DNA of 64,000 nucleotides from Apoda limacodes (Eukaryota > Arthropoda > Insecta > Lepidoptera > Limacodidae): the NCBI GenBank assembly GCA_946406115.1, contig OX291545.1, positions 25,663,153-25,727,152 of the forward strand, read 5' to 3'. Every line of letters begins with the position of its first letter. Position 1 is the first letter of the stretch. Positions 33,290 through 44,272 of the stretch are shown here, one piece after another. Under the pieces are notes generated by a model. That model searched no databases. It saw nothing but the letters and a program-made list of their open reading frames with translations, and was not told where the DNA came from. The position numbers and the translations under genes are program-made.

Positions 33290-34440
33290 GGTAGATAGTG
33301 ATGGCACCATTGAGGTGACAGCATTGGAAGTTACAGCAGCCATCGGGTCTTTTCAGAGTAGTTCTGTCCCCACTGTTAGAGCACGGCCTACCCTCATAAG
33401 TGAGGGTGATTTATACCATAGTCCACACGCGGGCCCAGTGTGGATTGTGGACTTCACATACGTCTTTTTTTTCTTGACGTATACAGGTGTCCTCACTATG
33501 TTCTCCTTCACCGAAAAGATTCCTGAAAAGATTCCTGGACGTTTAGAAGCTTTAAAACCACAACATTTAAAGGATTTAATATGTGGTGCAAGCGGAGAGT
33601 CTAGGAAGACACTTCTGGGACATTTGACGACCCTTATGAATTAAATGTAATCAGGCCGAGTAAATGTGCTATCACAGACATTTTATACTGGGCAGATTTG
33701 TGCGCACTAAAGATGAAGGATGGCGGTATTAGGCCAATTGCAGTTGGTATGACATATAGTCCCATCGCCGCCAAGATATGCAGTAAAAAGGTAGCGCCAG
33801 TTTTGGCAAACATTTTTCAGCCTCTTCATTTAGATGTCGGCTCACGAGGTGGTTGTGAAGCCGCCGTCTATTCTGTTAGAACCTTTTCAACGCAAAAATG
33901 TGAAGATCTGCTGCTGAAGGTGGATGTTAGGAATAACTTTAATTCAGTTGATAGGGGTGTTTTTTTGACTCAAGTTAAAGACAAGATTCTAAATTTATAT
34001 GGTTTTCTTTGGCAATGTTATGGTTCTTCTTCGAAGATGACTTACAATGAAAAGGAATTACTTCTGCTGTAGGTTGTCAACAGAGTGGCAATCGGGTTTA
34101 TGGTAGCAGGCAATTCCTTCACCTAATAAAGGAATTCTCCTGGATTTTTCTACTTTTAGGATTGCGACCTCCGTCCGCTTGCGCGCACCGTGTTGAGCTC
34201 CACACCGCTGCCAGTTGTTAACGATATAATACGCCAAGCTCTTGTCACCGTCAACTGCGTGGCTGTTATTGAACCGAATGGTCTTGTACGTGACGTTGGT
34301 AACAGACCAGATGGCATGACTTTGATTCCTTAGAGAATGGTGGCCCCTAGTTTGGGACGCTACTTGCGTCGATACCCTTGCTTCGTCACATCTTCAAGGA
34401 ACACAGAATAGGGAATTTAGATAATAATGTTCTATAATAT
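33290..34440 (+). pseudogene. Non-LTR retrotransposon reverse transcriptase pseudogene
   Basis: Three plus-strand segments read as one broken LINE-type ORF. Segment 1 (33290-33370) ends IEVTALEVTAAIGSFQSSSV. Segment 2 (33529-34078) reads PGRLEALKPQHLKDLI, LLGHLTTLMN, a stop at 33642-33644, then LCALKMKDGGIRPIAVG, GGCEAAVYSVRTF and LLLKVDVRNNFNSVDRGVFL, with another break at 34070. Segment 3 (about 34200-34430) reads [19 protein letters not shown], then TAG at 34331, where the family pattern LIPW suggests a mutated Trp codon. The motifs K-x-DGG-x-RPIAVG and V-x-VDVRNAFNSVDR mark reverse transcriptase. The part with the catalytic YxDD box is missing or unrecognisable after 34078. Segments 1 and 2 are separated by a SINE-like insertion. 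The clade is not certain. Confidence 0.8.
33371..33525 (-). repeat. SINE fragment inserted in the LINE pseudogene
   Basis: CACTGTTAGAGCACGGCCTA, CCCTCATAAGTGAGGG, CCACACGCGGGCCCAGTGTG, GGACTTCACATACG and CTCACTATGTTCTCCTTCACCG follow block by block the tail of a tRNA-related SINE that I recall as abundant in Lepidoptera (CACTGTTGGGCACAGGCCTC type). The tRNA-like head is missing. Removing the segment brings SSSV and PGRLEALKPQHL of the LINE ORF together. A short repeat AAAAGATTCCTG occurs twice at the right junction. Confidence 0.75.
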
Positions 34441-34561
34441 TCCTTTGATTAAGTATTTTGTTTACATGTCACTACTGTAAATATACCTGTCATTAAATAT
34501 TATATTAGATATAAAACTTTTATTGTACCTAAAATATTTAAAAAAAATTTAATGACTATAT

Positions 34562-34807
34562 AAATAAATAAATATTTTTGGACATTACACACAGCGCCGT
34601 CTAGCCCCAAAGTAAGCAAAGCTTGTGTTATGGCTTCCAGAAAACGGATATAAATACATATATATTACTTTTTTTTGTAAATACATACATATTATACATA
34701 AGTACACCCAGACTCAAGGCAAACACAAAATGTTTGTCCAGTGCGGGAATCGAACCCACATCCTCTGCTCGGCAGTCCGTCACACTACCAACGAGCTGCG
34801 AGGGAGT
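34562..34807 (-). repeat. tRNA-derived SINE, full length
   Basis: The minus strand reads from CTCCCTCGCAGCTCGTTGGT (A-box region) through GGGTTCGATTCCCGCACTGG (B-box GGTTCGATTCC exact) to GACGGCGCTGTGTGTAATGT and an (ATTT)n-type tail at the left. The B-box and tail type identify a pol III retroposon mobilised by a LINE. Length is about 245 bp. Confidence 0.85.
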
Positions 34808-34883
34808 CTTAGTCTAAAGGTGGGTGTAGCTGTAAGTCCAATGATGAATATAGAACTATACATTAGAATATCAGTAAGGGCAG

Positions 34884-34980
34884 AACCAGTCAAGTGCAAG
34901 TCCGACTCCCGTATGCACCAAGAACTTTATAGGAACTATTATTGAATAGTATATATTATTAGGGTTCCGTAGCAGAATAT
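34884..34980 (+). repeat. GGTTCCGTA-family repeat, 5' end only
   Basis: AACCAGTCAAGTGCAAGTCC, GACTCCCGTATGCACCAAG and TAGGGTTCCGTAGCAGAAT mark a short, internally deleted copy. Confidence 0.55.
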
Positions 34981-36017
34981 TAAAGGGAACTAAAAACTTA
35001 AGCTACAAATTTGGTGTCTCTCACAGCTGGCTCACGCTATATTTAATGAGTGTTTAGAATAACTCAAATGCCAAGCTTAGTAAAATCATTTAAATGTATA
35101 TAAAATATGGCCAAGATGGAGCTTTTATGTTATTATGCTCTTAATACATTTTAAATAATATAATCTTTGTTTTTTATCTTCAACATACTTTTTGGCGATT
35201 AATATTGGTATGTATGGAGGTTGACAGGACTTAGAACATGGTTAAATTTAAAGTTTCTATGTTATATTTTCCGAGATAGGGGAAATAAATAAACTTTCAC
35301 ATTGTAAGTTATTTTTACCTCGTTAAATAAAAACTACATCTATCAGTATATTGCCTTTGTATCAAATAACATTTCTAAAACTGTTGCTGAGAATGCAATA
35401 AAAAAACACAATTTGCAACGATTGCATTCGATATAATATCTATTACGTTTAAAATTATTGCGGCTTGGGCTGCTAAAAATTATTTATCGTCGGACGTGTC
35501 TAATCGGCCAGCACCCAAACCTTGTACAGCGATGTTGTTTTTTGATCGAATAAAAACATAATTGTACGTACAGCGGAAACGTGTTTATTGAAATTTTTAA
35601 TTTAGAGTTTAGCAAGGTTCACTTAGCTAGACTATAATTTAGACTCCAGTTTTATGTATATTAACGACGTGGTTTAAAGTGAGTACTAACTAAATGTGTC
35701 TTATTTTTGTTGGTTGCGTCCGGTTCATATTGCACACGAGTACTTCAAGGACTTTTGTCGATCGGTCATGAACATGTAATTTTGTGTTGTGTTTGACATA
35801 TGTGTATCAAAAGTATATGTAAGCACTTTAGAATGTAGAGAGGTCTCTTTATAAATATGGTGATGATTTGATTATGGAAAGCAGAGTTGGGATGAAAATC
35901 AGATTCATCCGAAATGATAAACTTTGTCAAAGAACCTAAGCGATATTGTTAAAAAAAGTTAGCGTGATGAACTAGCAATGGTCGTGAAATTGAAAACCGA
36001 TGAAAGGATTTGATTGT
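34981..36017. other. No recognisable feature
   Basis: AT-rich stretch between two inverted SINE copies. No gene is seen. Confidence 0.4.
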
Positions 36018-36270
36018 ACTCCCTCGCAGCCTAGTTGGTAGTGTGGCTAGCTGCTATGCAGAGGGTATGGGTTCGATTCCCGCACTGGACAAACATTTAT
36101 GTGAAAAAAAATTGTGTTTGTCTGGAGTTAGGGTGTATTTATATATGATATGTATGTATTTACAAAAAAAAAAATGTATTCATATCCGTTGTCTGGTATC
36201 CATAACACAAGCTTTGCTTACTTTGGGGCCAGACGGCGCTGTGTGTAATGTCCAAATTTATTTATTTATT
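36018..36270 (+). repeat. tRNA-derived SINE, full length
   Basis: The clearest copy. The A-box-like GCCTAGTTGG is at 36029-36038 and the exact B-box GGTTCGATTCC at 36070-36080. The body has CTTTGCTTACTTTGGGGCCA and GACGGCGCTGTGTGTAATGT, and the tail is ATTTATTTATTTATT. The tail lacks poly(A), which suggests mobilisation by a LINE with a short tandem-repeat tail. Confidence 0.9.
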
Positions 36271-38873
36271 GTGTGGCGCCCACGGATTTAAAGACGCAAC
36301 GTACCTTAAGCAGACCCGGTAGGCGCAAGCCACTTAGGATCGGTCGTTGTGCAGACATATGGGGTAGGCTTTCCGAAGACGACTTGGGAGATGATACAGC
36401 TGAAACATAATAGTTATTATACATTTAGGTAGCAGCTTAAAATTATTTATATGTATTGGATGAAGTATATAATAAACTAAAACTAAGCAGGGATATTTTA
36501 TACAATAAATAATAAATACAAATATCAATAAAATTATCTTAACTATAAAAAACAATTAAAATTAATTTAAAAATAGCTATAGACAAAAATGTCTAAAACA
36601 CTACATCAAGAACTGTCAAGAGTAAAATAATAAAATGTACTTAATTCTTACAAAAAAATAATTAGACTTTACTTTTTAATGGATATTTGAGGTTGGTTTC
36701 ATTCAGGATATTGTTTTATATTTAAATAGTATTTCTGATTTAAAGAATAATCAACCTTGACGTTTTAGTCTGATGTTTTACATTTATTTTTTTGCTTTAG
36801 GTAGTGTTGAAAGGTTGTTTAAACAAAATTGACGTGGGATTTATTTCAAAGTCTAATATCAATCATCTTGTTTTTAGATTGAAACTAGGCTAAAAAATAT
36901 GTTGGAACGTATTTTTGATTACGTCGATAGCGTCAAAAGCGGGCATACCTACAGTGAGTATAAATTTGAACCCTATGTGCAGTGTGTGCGTTGTAACCTT
37001 GTTGTAAAGAGTAACTTGCATACCAACGTCTGATAAGAGATTCAAAAGATGTACCTGTATGAAATTAACCGATCCACTTTGGGCCTGTGTCCTTTATGGC
37101 TAAGATTACCCAAGGATTACGAGAGTACATTAACTTTAGGGTGGGTTACAGGAATCCGTAGAAAACACGTTAAAAAAAGTATAAATTTAATAAGGATTAT
37201 TGACATAGTAGAGAATGATGAATAGAATCCATCACACAAACAAACGTTTTCAGGAAAAGTTTGGTTATTAAATTGTAAAATCAAAGTACCTAATTGCATA
37301 CTGCCAATTCATTACAAACAGTTAAATACCAAAACTGTGACCAAGTAAAACAGTACCTGTTCCAAAATGACAAAAAAAAAGACTTTGTACACTTTAAAAA
37401 TTAAATCGTCAACTTTGTAGCAAAAAATCTAAAATGACAATGAATTTCAACGCATTTAGTACAAATTTATTGCAGCTAATTGTAAATTTGAGGAATCCCG
37501 GGTCCAGGCATGGCTAATCAAGCTTCGGCGATGTCCAAGACAATAGTGTCAGCGTGAAAGCCTCCATAAAACTACGTGCCCATAAAACTCTGTCCAAAAT
37601 ATTTACAGCGCGTGACAAACTCGCGCATTGTCTTGTATGGATGGTCTCGCCTATTCGACACGGTTAATTTAAGGAGTTCGCTGCAACGGACTTTTTCGAC
37701 GTCTGTCCAACTGATTATGTGGAACAAGAATTGATAATCAAGTCCATGTGACTTATGGACCACACCTATTAGTACCAATAGAGTTCACAAAAATACAAAT
37801 AAATAAAGTCTTGATGTTTCTTATATTGAAGTTTAAATTGACTTGACTATGGCCATTAATATTGGTTAATGTTGGTGTTTGTTTTAAAATATTGATGCAT
37901 AGGTGTGGGTATCGTTCGAATCCTGGTTCAATTTTTTTTTTGTACGGCAATGTTTTCAACAAGCCTTTTCGTCAATCATAGCAGTTGCAATGTAATTATA
38001 ATCAGTTTACTCGTACATTGTCTTCCTAAATTAGCTGTAAGTCGTTTAGCCGCGTACTCACTGCGGGTGGCTTGCTTAGCGCCTAGACACTATTGGCAAC
38101 ACAACTCAAGTGTTGCATTTTCTTGAACATGTTACTTTAAAGCAGTCGGACTATCACTTTTAGTCCTGGAAAAACTTCATCATTGGCCCTCGTGAACAAA
38201 TGAACGTTGAGTAAGAGTGAAGTTGAAATACTACACAACCTAAACATTCATTTCACTCTTACAGTCGGGCATCGTGATTGATGTTAAAAATCCGACATTA
38301 TCCAGGCACCCATGGTGCTGCGATCAGACGTATGAAGTATTGTCCATATATGTATGTGAAGACATATGTTATTCGGGAGCATTCAGCTCACCGTGTCACA
38401 ATGCACCGCACCTTACAATTGCTCTGTAAAGACATATTCGATGGCCGACTGTATGAATGCAATAAATGATTAGTCTGTAACAATATCCTCTCGTCACTAC
38501 AGAAGAATAAAGCGGGAGCACGTGCCATCAAATAGCTGTAGGCAATCTCACGATGGACGCAACGATCCGAGAGCATTCAAAATCGAATAAAAAATCCATT
38601 CCACTTTCAACCATTTTTTTCACGTCATTAGCTATAAAACCATCGTCTTATAGCTGTGAAAGTTCACACAATAATTTAAAGTTTTAACACCATGCTGCCA
38701 CCGGTCGACGCCTCATTAACTTTGTGGACACACAAAATTCCTGAGCCACTGATCATTTTACTGTTTATTTTTCAAAGGTTCGACTCTTAATCAAATTTAT
38801 CAACCCTTAATTAGTTATGTAAACTTAGTAATTTTGTTTTTATTACACCTGTGCTATTAACGTCTAACGTACA
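36271..38873. other. No supported gene over ~2.6 kb
   Basis: Just after the SINE, 36290-36410 reads KPLRIGRCADIWGRLSEDDL in one plus frame and may be a LINE scrap. A minus-strand frame at 37572-37778 (DVEKVRCSELLKL, NRRDHPYKTMREFV) is open for 68 codons and is followed by an AATAAA-like signal, but I do not recognise it. A one-mismatch B-box (CGTTCGAATCC) lies at about 37913. Confidence 0.35.
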
Positions 38874-38996
38874 GTGCAACAAACTTTTCTGACCTTCTGA
38901 CCCTGGGTGTTTGGTCGCTAGTGTCGTTGTAACTTCACACCATTTAAATATGGCGACTGTAGTTTCGATTTTTGACCACCGGGTCAGAAAAGTTTT
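38874..38996. mobile_element. Short MITE, copy 2
   Basis: GTGCAACAAACTTTTCTGAC begins the element and CCACCGGGTCAGAAAAGTTT ends it. The body (GGTCGCTAGTGTCGTTGTAA, TATGGCGACTGTAGTTTCGA) is nearly the same as at 1889-2015. The right terminus is truncated compared with copy 1. Confidence 0.75.
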
Positions 38997-39539
38997 AGGT
39001 TTTTAAGTTTTTAAAAAATTGCTGTTTAATTAAAAAACTTTTGGCTATATTCCTACTACAAGGGACACAGGCCTTTAATTGTATAAAAAAGGCGTAGGCC
39101 ATAGTATACCAAACTGGCCTAGTGCAGACTGGCAGATGTTGTCGAGTCGAACATATAGTTGCCTCTCGACTGACAAATTTTTCATGCCACTGGCAACAGG
39201 AACTCAAAGACCTCGAGGTCCCTAGCTTGACCTAGCGATTGCTAATGTATGCCAATAGCAGGAGTATCAGTTTCACGTGTCCTACCCTCATAAGCACAAA
39301 AAAACTTAAGAAAAAATTCCTCTAGCGGGCTTCCATCTAATGACTGACTATGGCTTACTATTAGAATGTAACTTTACTACGAGCGCCTCTTAAACAACTA
39401 AGATTTTTGATAACTAAGCATTAACCCAACCTCTTTATAATGAATTAAGTTTGTGCATCTTGGTGTTATCCGTGGTCTCAACAATTTCCAAGTAAATTTT
39501 TTAAACCTTATGAGCTTTTAGGTTACAGTAAGTTATAAT
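38997..39539. other. Unclassified sequence
   Basis: The stretch from about 39040 (CTACAAGGGACACAGGCC, GGCGTAGGCCATAGTATACC, CAGATGTTGTCGAGTCGAAC) reads like a degraded dispersed repeat, but I cannot name its family. Confidence 0.3.
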
Positions 39540-39745
39540 ATTTTCGTGCGGATCGGAGGGGCATCGGTTCGATCTTCGCACAAAACGGATATTTGTGTTT
39601 GATATTTGTCTGGGTGTTGTCTTGCTTGTGTCATACTTATGTATGTAAATAAAAGGCAAAAAATAGTCGATTTCGTTCGGTATCTGGTTTCCAGATCTGG
39701 GCTAAAGCGTTGTGTATAATTTACAGGAATATTTATTTTTATGTA
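39540..39745 (+). repeat. tRNA-derived SINE, strongly decayed
   Basis: GGTTCGATCTTCGCAC (degenerate B-box), TTGATATTTGTCTGGGTGTT, TCGGTATCTGGTTTCCAGAT, GGGCTAAAGCGTTGTGTATA and a final TATTTATTTTTATG follow the order of the SINE at 36018-36270. Confidence 0.55.
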
Positions 39746-40067
39746 TAGCCATTGATATTAGCGTTTTGCTGCCAGCTAACTGATATTAACTCACTGATCA
39801 AAGCCTAAATGATATGTACCTACCCTTAAACTAGAAATCTTAAATCTGGCAAAATAGAAAGTTCCATAGCACGAGCAGAGGAAATAGTTCTAATATCGTA
39901 AATTATTCTATTCTTCATCAAATTGTTTTACATTTAACTTAAAAAAAATATTAACAGTTTCAATTTTCTGTTATATAAGTTATTTTAATATAAATATATA
40001 ACTTATTAATGAGAAAAAATCGTCGAAATATAGTAAGTACATTGAGTTGAAGAAATGCTAAACAGCC

Positions 40068-40640
40068 TTATTTTCCAGACGAGTGGGTCTCAAAATGAAC
40101 ATAGACAAGACGAAGGTTATGTCTAATACACACGTTGACTTGAGACAAATGGCCATCAGCAATGTCGCATTCGGAGCTGTTGCAGAGTATTTCTACCTAG
40201 GCCAAACAATTTTATTGTACTAGGTAAAATCAACTTTGATAAAGAACAAAACAGAAGAATTCAGGTGGAATGGGAAGCATTTGGAATCAGAAGACGAAGG
40301 GATTTAGTCAATGCTTCTTGCCGATCATAACCTGCTATAGCGCGAAAACGGCCTGATCTACAAGTCAAAAGTTGGCAAGGTAGGGAGCTGTGCTCGGAGT
40401 TTTTTGAAGGATATAATTAAAAATAAAGAAATCCGATGAAGAACTGAAGTCTTCGACATAGCCCATAGAAGAACCTGGCTGAAGTGGCAATGGGCAGGTC
40501 ATATTTGTCGTAGAACCGATAGCCGTTGCCGGTTAAGGTAAATATTTTAAACCACGGATTGGTAAGCGCAGCGTGGGTTGCCATCCAGCCAGGTGGACCG
40601 ATAAGAAAGGTGGAGGACCGGGTGTGGTGGCATTAGGAGG
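40068..40640 (+). pseudogene. RTE-type LINE reverse transcriptase C-terminal fragment
   Basis: The plus strand reads RRVGLKMNIDKTKVMSNTHV and, after a gap, AVAEYFYLGQTI. Later it reads DIAHRRTWLKWQWAGHICRR and, near the end, KRSVGCHPARWTD. In order these are the blocks VGLKMNxDKTKVM, YxYLGQ, DIAxRxxxLKWQWAGHIARR and GRRSxGRPxxRWTDD of lepidopteran RTE-clade LINEs. The copy is 5'-truncated after the catalytic FADD box and broken by stops (for example the TAG at about 40220) and frame changes. It cannot be functional. Confidence 0.8.
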
Positions 40641-40757
40641 AAAGGTCTATATAGGCTGATTAATTGACAATGTGTTATTAATTAACAACGAATGTACTCG
40701 TATCTTAATAGAAAAAAAAAATATATATTTGTGTATTTCTTTTTTCGGTATGCAATG

Positions 40758-41128
40758 TTTAGTGTTCCGTTGCCAAATGGCAAAATCGGACCCCTTACAA
40801 ATCGCCGCCTTTGGTTTGATTCCAATAAAATTTCACAGAGCTAATGTGATTTGTAAACCGCTACACAGACACTATACAAAAAAAAATATTTAGGGGTACC
40901 TACAATAACCTACCTACATAATTCAAAAAAAAATTTTTTCACGCAGGGTTTTTCATGTGTAGTATCATTGGATAGAAATTAAAAAATGCGTTAGAAGTTT
41001 CTTAAAACATTTTCTCTAAAATTTTGCGAGATATTGACTTCCGAAGTTAAAAAATTGTGTCCGCAACAATTCTCAGTCTACGGAACCCTAACTTAATGCG
41101 TTAATGACTTGCACTTGGCCGGTTTTTA
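40758..41128 (-). repeat. GGTTCCGTA-family repeat, near full length
   Basis: The plus strand starts GTGTTCCGTTGCCAAATGGC and AAAATCGGACCCCTTACAAA, and ends CAGTCTACGGAACCCTAACT and GACTTGCACTTGGCCGGTTT. This is the minus-strand form running from CCGGCCAAGTGCAAG to a TTTGGCAACGGAAC-type end. Confidence 0.75.
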
Positions 41129-41906
41129 TAAAAAAAATTAAATGTCCGAGCCGTTTGAAATTACTAATTCGTTTTTTTAACAACTAGCTGTGATCCTATT
41201 GGGCCGTAACAAAAAAAAAACAAAATCTTTAATATTACCAAACACTAAAAAGATAACCATGTTTCTATTAAACTTGTACCAATTCTCAATATCTATCTAT
41301 TAATATGATTGAAACTGATACTTGCAACTTTTTGCTGAATGGCGCAGGCGAGTTGATTATATTTCTAACTTACACTTAATCAATTGTAACGGAAGTTCAA
41401 TTTTAGATATTCTCACTTCAAATATATCATCAGGCAACGAGGTGTGACGCTGATACATTAAATCTCGTTGTCATCAACAATTTTCCTTCTCGTGCTGGTA
41501 CGGTCCTGTAAAAAAAACGACCTCCATTTCGAATGTCGTTTGCACGGCATGCCGTTGAAAAAGTAATTATTTTAATACTTGGCCCGCGCCAAGATGGAGT
41601 GACCGTGCAGCCGCGGGCCAGTAAAAAGTGGTCGCGGGTGCGCCGCACGCGCTCCATTGTGGTCGTCTGGCAAGAAAGCTCCGACCACGAAGGACATCTC
41701 CATTTGTTGTGACCTATAAAACTGATTGAACCGTTTTCCTGAATTTATTTAATTTTACAGGCCAACGGTTTCACTGATCTGGCAAATACCTATCTTTAAA
41801 AATAGTTTATAAGTTTTGATTTAAGTGTTACCATTCACCAAAAACTGCAGAGACAATAAACATAAATTAAATTTTAAAAAAATATATTTATTACGTAATT
41901 AAAAGA
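41129..41906. other. Mostly unrecognised, with a GC-rich patch
   Basis: 41578-41660 is GC-rich and contains a 9-bp inverted pair, TGGCCCGCG and CGCGGGCCA, about 25 bp apart. No gene is recognised. Confidence 0.35.
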
Positions 41907-42150
41907 AATAAATAAATATTTTTGGACATTACACACAGCGCCGTCTGGCCCCAGTAAGCAGAGCTTGTGTTATGGGTGTCAGACAACGGATACAGATACA
42001 TATATATTCTTTTTTTTTTATACATAAATACACCCAGACTCAAGACAAACACAAATGTTATTTATCACATAAATGTTTGTCCAATGCGGGAATCGAACCC
42101 ACACCCTCTCCGCAGCAGTCAGCAACACTACCAACTAGGCTGGGGAGTCA
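41907..42150 (-). repeat. tRNA-derived SINE, full length
   Basis: The plus strand reads AAATATTTTTGGACATTACA, CACAGCGCCGTCTGGCCCC, ACACCCAGACTCAAGACAAA, GCGGGAATCGAACCCACACC (complement of the B-box region) and ACTACCAACTAGGCTGGGGA. This is the whole family consensus in minus orientation. Confidence 0.88.
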
Positions 42151-42432
42151 AGAGAAAAAGTCGGTGTTATTTGAATTTTAGTATATTATATTATTTATTT
42201 ATATTATTTTTAGTTTCCTTCGATCAACAGGGATTCAAAATTAATTAAAACCTGGTGATATGAAATAGGTAACCATCGATACCCATGGGCTTTCCATTGA
42301 TAATCAAAACCTCGAAGTGTTTGTATAACAAATCAAATTTTATAAGATAGTGACAAAGAGAGAGAGGCATATTTCTATAAAACTGATTACAGCTACGTCG
42401 ATGTCTTCAAACTTCTGAACTGTAAAGAATAT

Positions 42433-43066
42433 GGCATTACGATAGGGCCGACGGTATCGTGGTCATGGTAGAATCTCTGGATGACGTTTGCCATGATGCT
42501 CGGAGACACCTCGCGAGATTCCCAACAGTTGGGCCTAAAAATGAACATGTATAAAACGAGGGTCATACTCAAAAACTATGCCTAGTGGTTGTTATTGGGT
42601 ATGCTACTCTCCAAGTTGTTGGTGAATTAAGAAACCTAGTAGTGCAAGTAGTATTAGGTAAGTTCAATTTCGAGAAAGAGGTGAATTAAATAATCTAACT
42701 CGGTTGTCAGTGTTTGGGAAATTTACAACCAGTAGTTTTGGTACTGCCAACAGTTTTGGTTCAGTATGTAATCTCTACTTGTTTGCTTTCTAAATCTGCT
42801 CAAAGTGCCTCAGCTATCTATAGAGATGTTTGCTATGTGTCTCCTTAGGTTATAAAATCCGTAATGAGGAAATTCTTCAAAACTCAAACGACATAGCTTA
42901 AAGAATTGGTTACTTAAAGTAGTGATGGAAAGACCTCGCTTTACCTCGCTAAGCCTGCGTCAAAGCAAGGTTTGAGAGGGATGGTCGTGGATTAGTAGAT
43001 GCAGCGTGGGACGGCCTGCTACCAGGTGGATCAGGTTAGTACAGCAGGAAGCTACTGGGTAAAATC
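42433..43066 (+). pseudogene. RTE-type LINE reverse transcriptase C-terminal fragment
   Basis: Starting at GCCGACGGTATCGTGG it reads ADGIVVMVESLDD, the position of the catalytic FADD box, but with the second Asp changed to Gly. Further on it has a GPKNEH stretch corresponding to VGLKMN, then CGAGAAAGAGGTGAATTAAA (FEKEVNx). AAAATCCGTAATGAGGAAAT (KIRNEEI) and GCAGCGTGGGACGGCCTGCT (RSVGRPxT) follow. Many frameshifts and stops are present and several linking segments are rearranged. It is clearly dead and 5'-truncated. A second RTE tail on the opposite strand ends 130 bp away. Confidence 0.72.
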
Positions 43067-43194
43067 AGCCGCGTAATACTAAACGTATTCTTTTATCATT
43101 ATTACATTGAAAAATAATAGTGATTATTAAGTCAAATAATGAAAATCTGTGCCAGAAAGCATAAAGCCTAGCCTACTAACCTAGGGTTAATAAA

Positions 43195-43485
43195 TATTGG
43201 TTATTATCACTATGCCTCCCCCATATATTTCCACAATGTCGGCTCCTGAGCCACCCGTGCCCATCGGCTTCCTGCAGCTCTAAGCAGGTCGTCTGGTAGG
43301 AGGCCGTCCCACACTGCGTCTTCCGATCCGTGGTCGCCAATCGAGAATCTTTCTTCCCCATCGGTTATGGGTTCAACGAGCGATGTGGCCTGCCCATTGC
43401 TACTACAGCTTGCTAACTTTTTGAGCTATGTCGGTAACTTTGGTACTTCGGCGAATTTATTCATTTCGGATTTTATCGCGCTAAA
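43195..43485 (-). pseudogene. RTE-type LINE C-terminal fragment, opposite strand
   Basis: Read from 43485 leftward it encodes RDKIRNE, a stop, IRR-TKVTDIAQKVSKL, two stops, QWAGHIAR, RWGRKILDWRPRIGRRSVGR, PPT and then, after a frameshift, remnants of the final block (SRWARVAQEPTLWKYMGEA in another frame). These match the last third of the same RTE family as 51629-51991, and match it better than the plus-strand neighbour does. It is a short 5'-truncated insertion with in-frame stops. Confidence 0.8.
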
Positions 43486-43640
43486 AAAAGCCAAGCACTG
43501 CTCTTTTCAAAGCTGTTAGAGACCACGATTCTTTACCATAAGTTATCAGTGGCACCTATATGTTTTCGAAATATAAAAAAATAAATAAAAAAAACCCAAC
43601 TGCAAATACATTAAGAACTAAACAGAAATTGAAACAAACT

Positions 43641-43766
43641 AAATATTTAATTATAAGCAGACGGGACTCATTTTAAAGTAACTACTTTAGTATGAGCAAT
43701 CGGTAGGTAGGCACACTATTTGATCTTGCATTGAAATGAGTCCCGTCTGCTTATAGTTAAATATTT
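43641..43766. mobile_element. Small hairpin MITE
   Basis: The arms 43641-43673 and 43734-43766 are inverted copies with about one mismatch (TATAAGCAGACGGGACTCAT in the left arm). They enclose a 60-bp loop. No coding content is present, and no target duplication could be set with certainty. Confidence 0.75.
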
Positions 43767-43805
43767 ATTAGGTATGTTTTAACTAAGAATATTGGAAATT
43801 AAGAA

Positions 43806-44272
43806 GCTGACCAACGCCAAGTGACACTTTTTAAAATGGAAGAAAACAAAACTTTTAGTAAATATTTTAGGTTAAAAATTTAACCCTATATAGAAGAAGA
43901 TATACCTAATGTCTTGTTCTATCAAAAACATGATAGCATAAATTTGCCTCGATAGAAAAAAATATGGAAAAGACCTCTAAATCTTACTTTTTTTTGGTTT
44001 TTAACCGCTATTCTTTAACATGTAACATAAAATTCATATTAATGGCTAGCAAACTAGAAAGCCCATGGCTGTTTCTACTGAAATCTAAAAAATCGAGTTA
44101 GTTTTCCAGTAAATACCTAAAAACCGATTTGACGCTCACGTTTACTTATACTGAAAAGCGCTGTGGTCTTTTGTGCTCAAGTGCACGTGATATTAGATAG
44201 CTGTGTTTCAAACTGTCATATGAAGTGGGCGGGTAAATCCTTAAATTTCTAATCGGAATACCTGGTCTTAAG
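43806..44272 (+). repeat. 465-bp direct repeat, copy A
   Basis: It begins GCTGACCAACGCCAAGTGAC and ends ATACCTGGTCTTAAG. Apart from scattered substitutions and a few small indels it equals 46784-47245 (about 95% by eye). No open frame spans it. It contains GTGCTCAAGTGCACGTGATA and GAAGTGGGCGGGTAAATCC. The nature of the repeat is unknown. It is either a MITE-like element without clear TIRs or a duplicated segment. Confidence 0.9.

Noticed and set aside
36027..36092. Possible tRNA gene (A- and B-box-like sequences)
   Set aside because: No acceptor stem or cloverleaf, and the same unit recurs with a SINE body and tail at four or more places.
37572..37778. Minus-strand frame NRRDHPYKTMREFV followed by an AATAAA-like signal
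   Set aside because: It starts at a non-ATG codon, is not recognisable, and has no supporting splice or promoter signal; left as unclassified.
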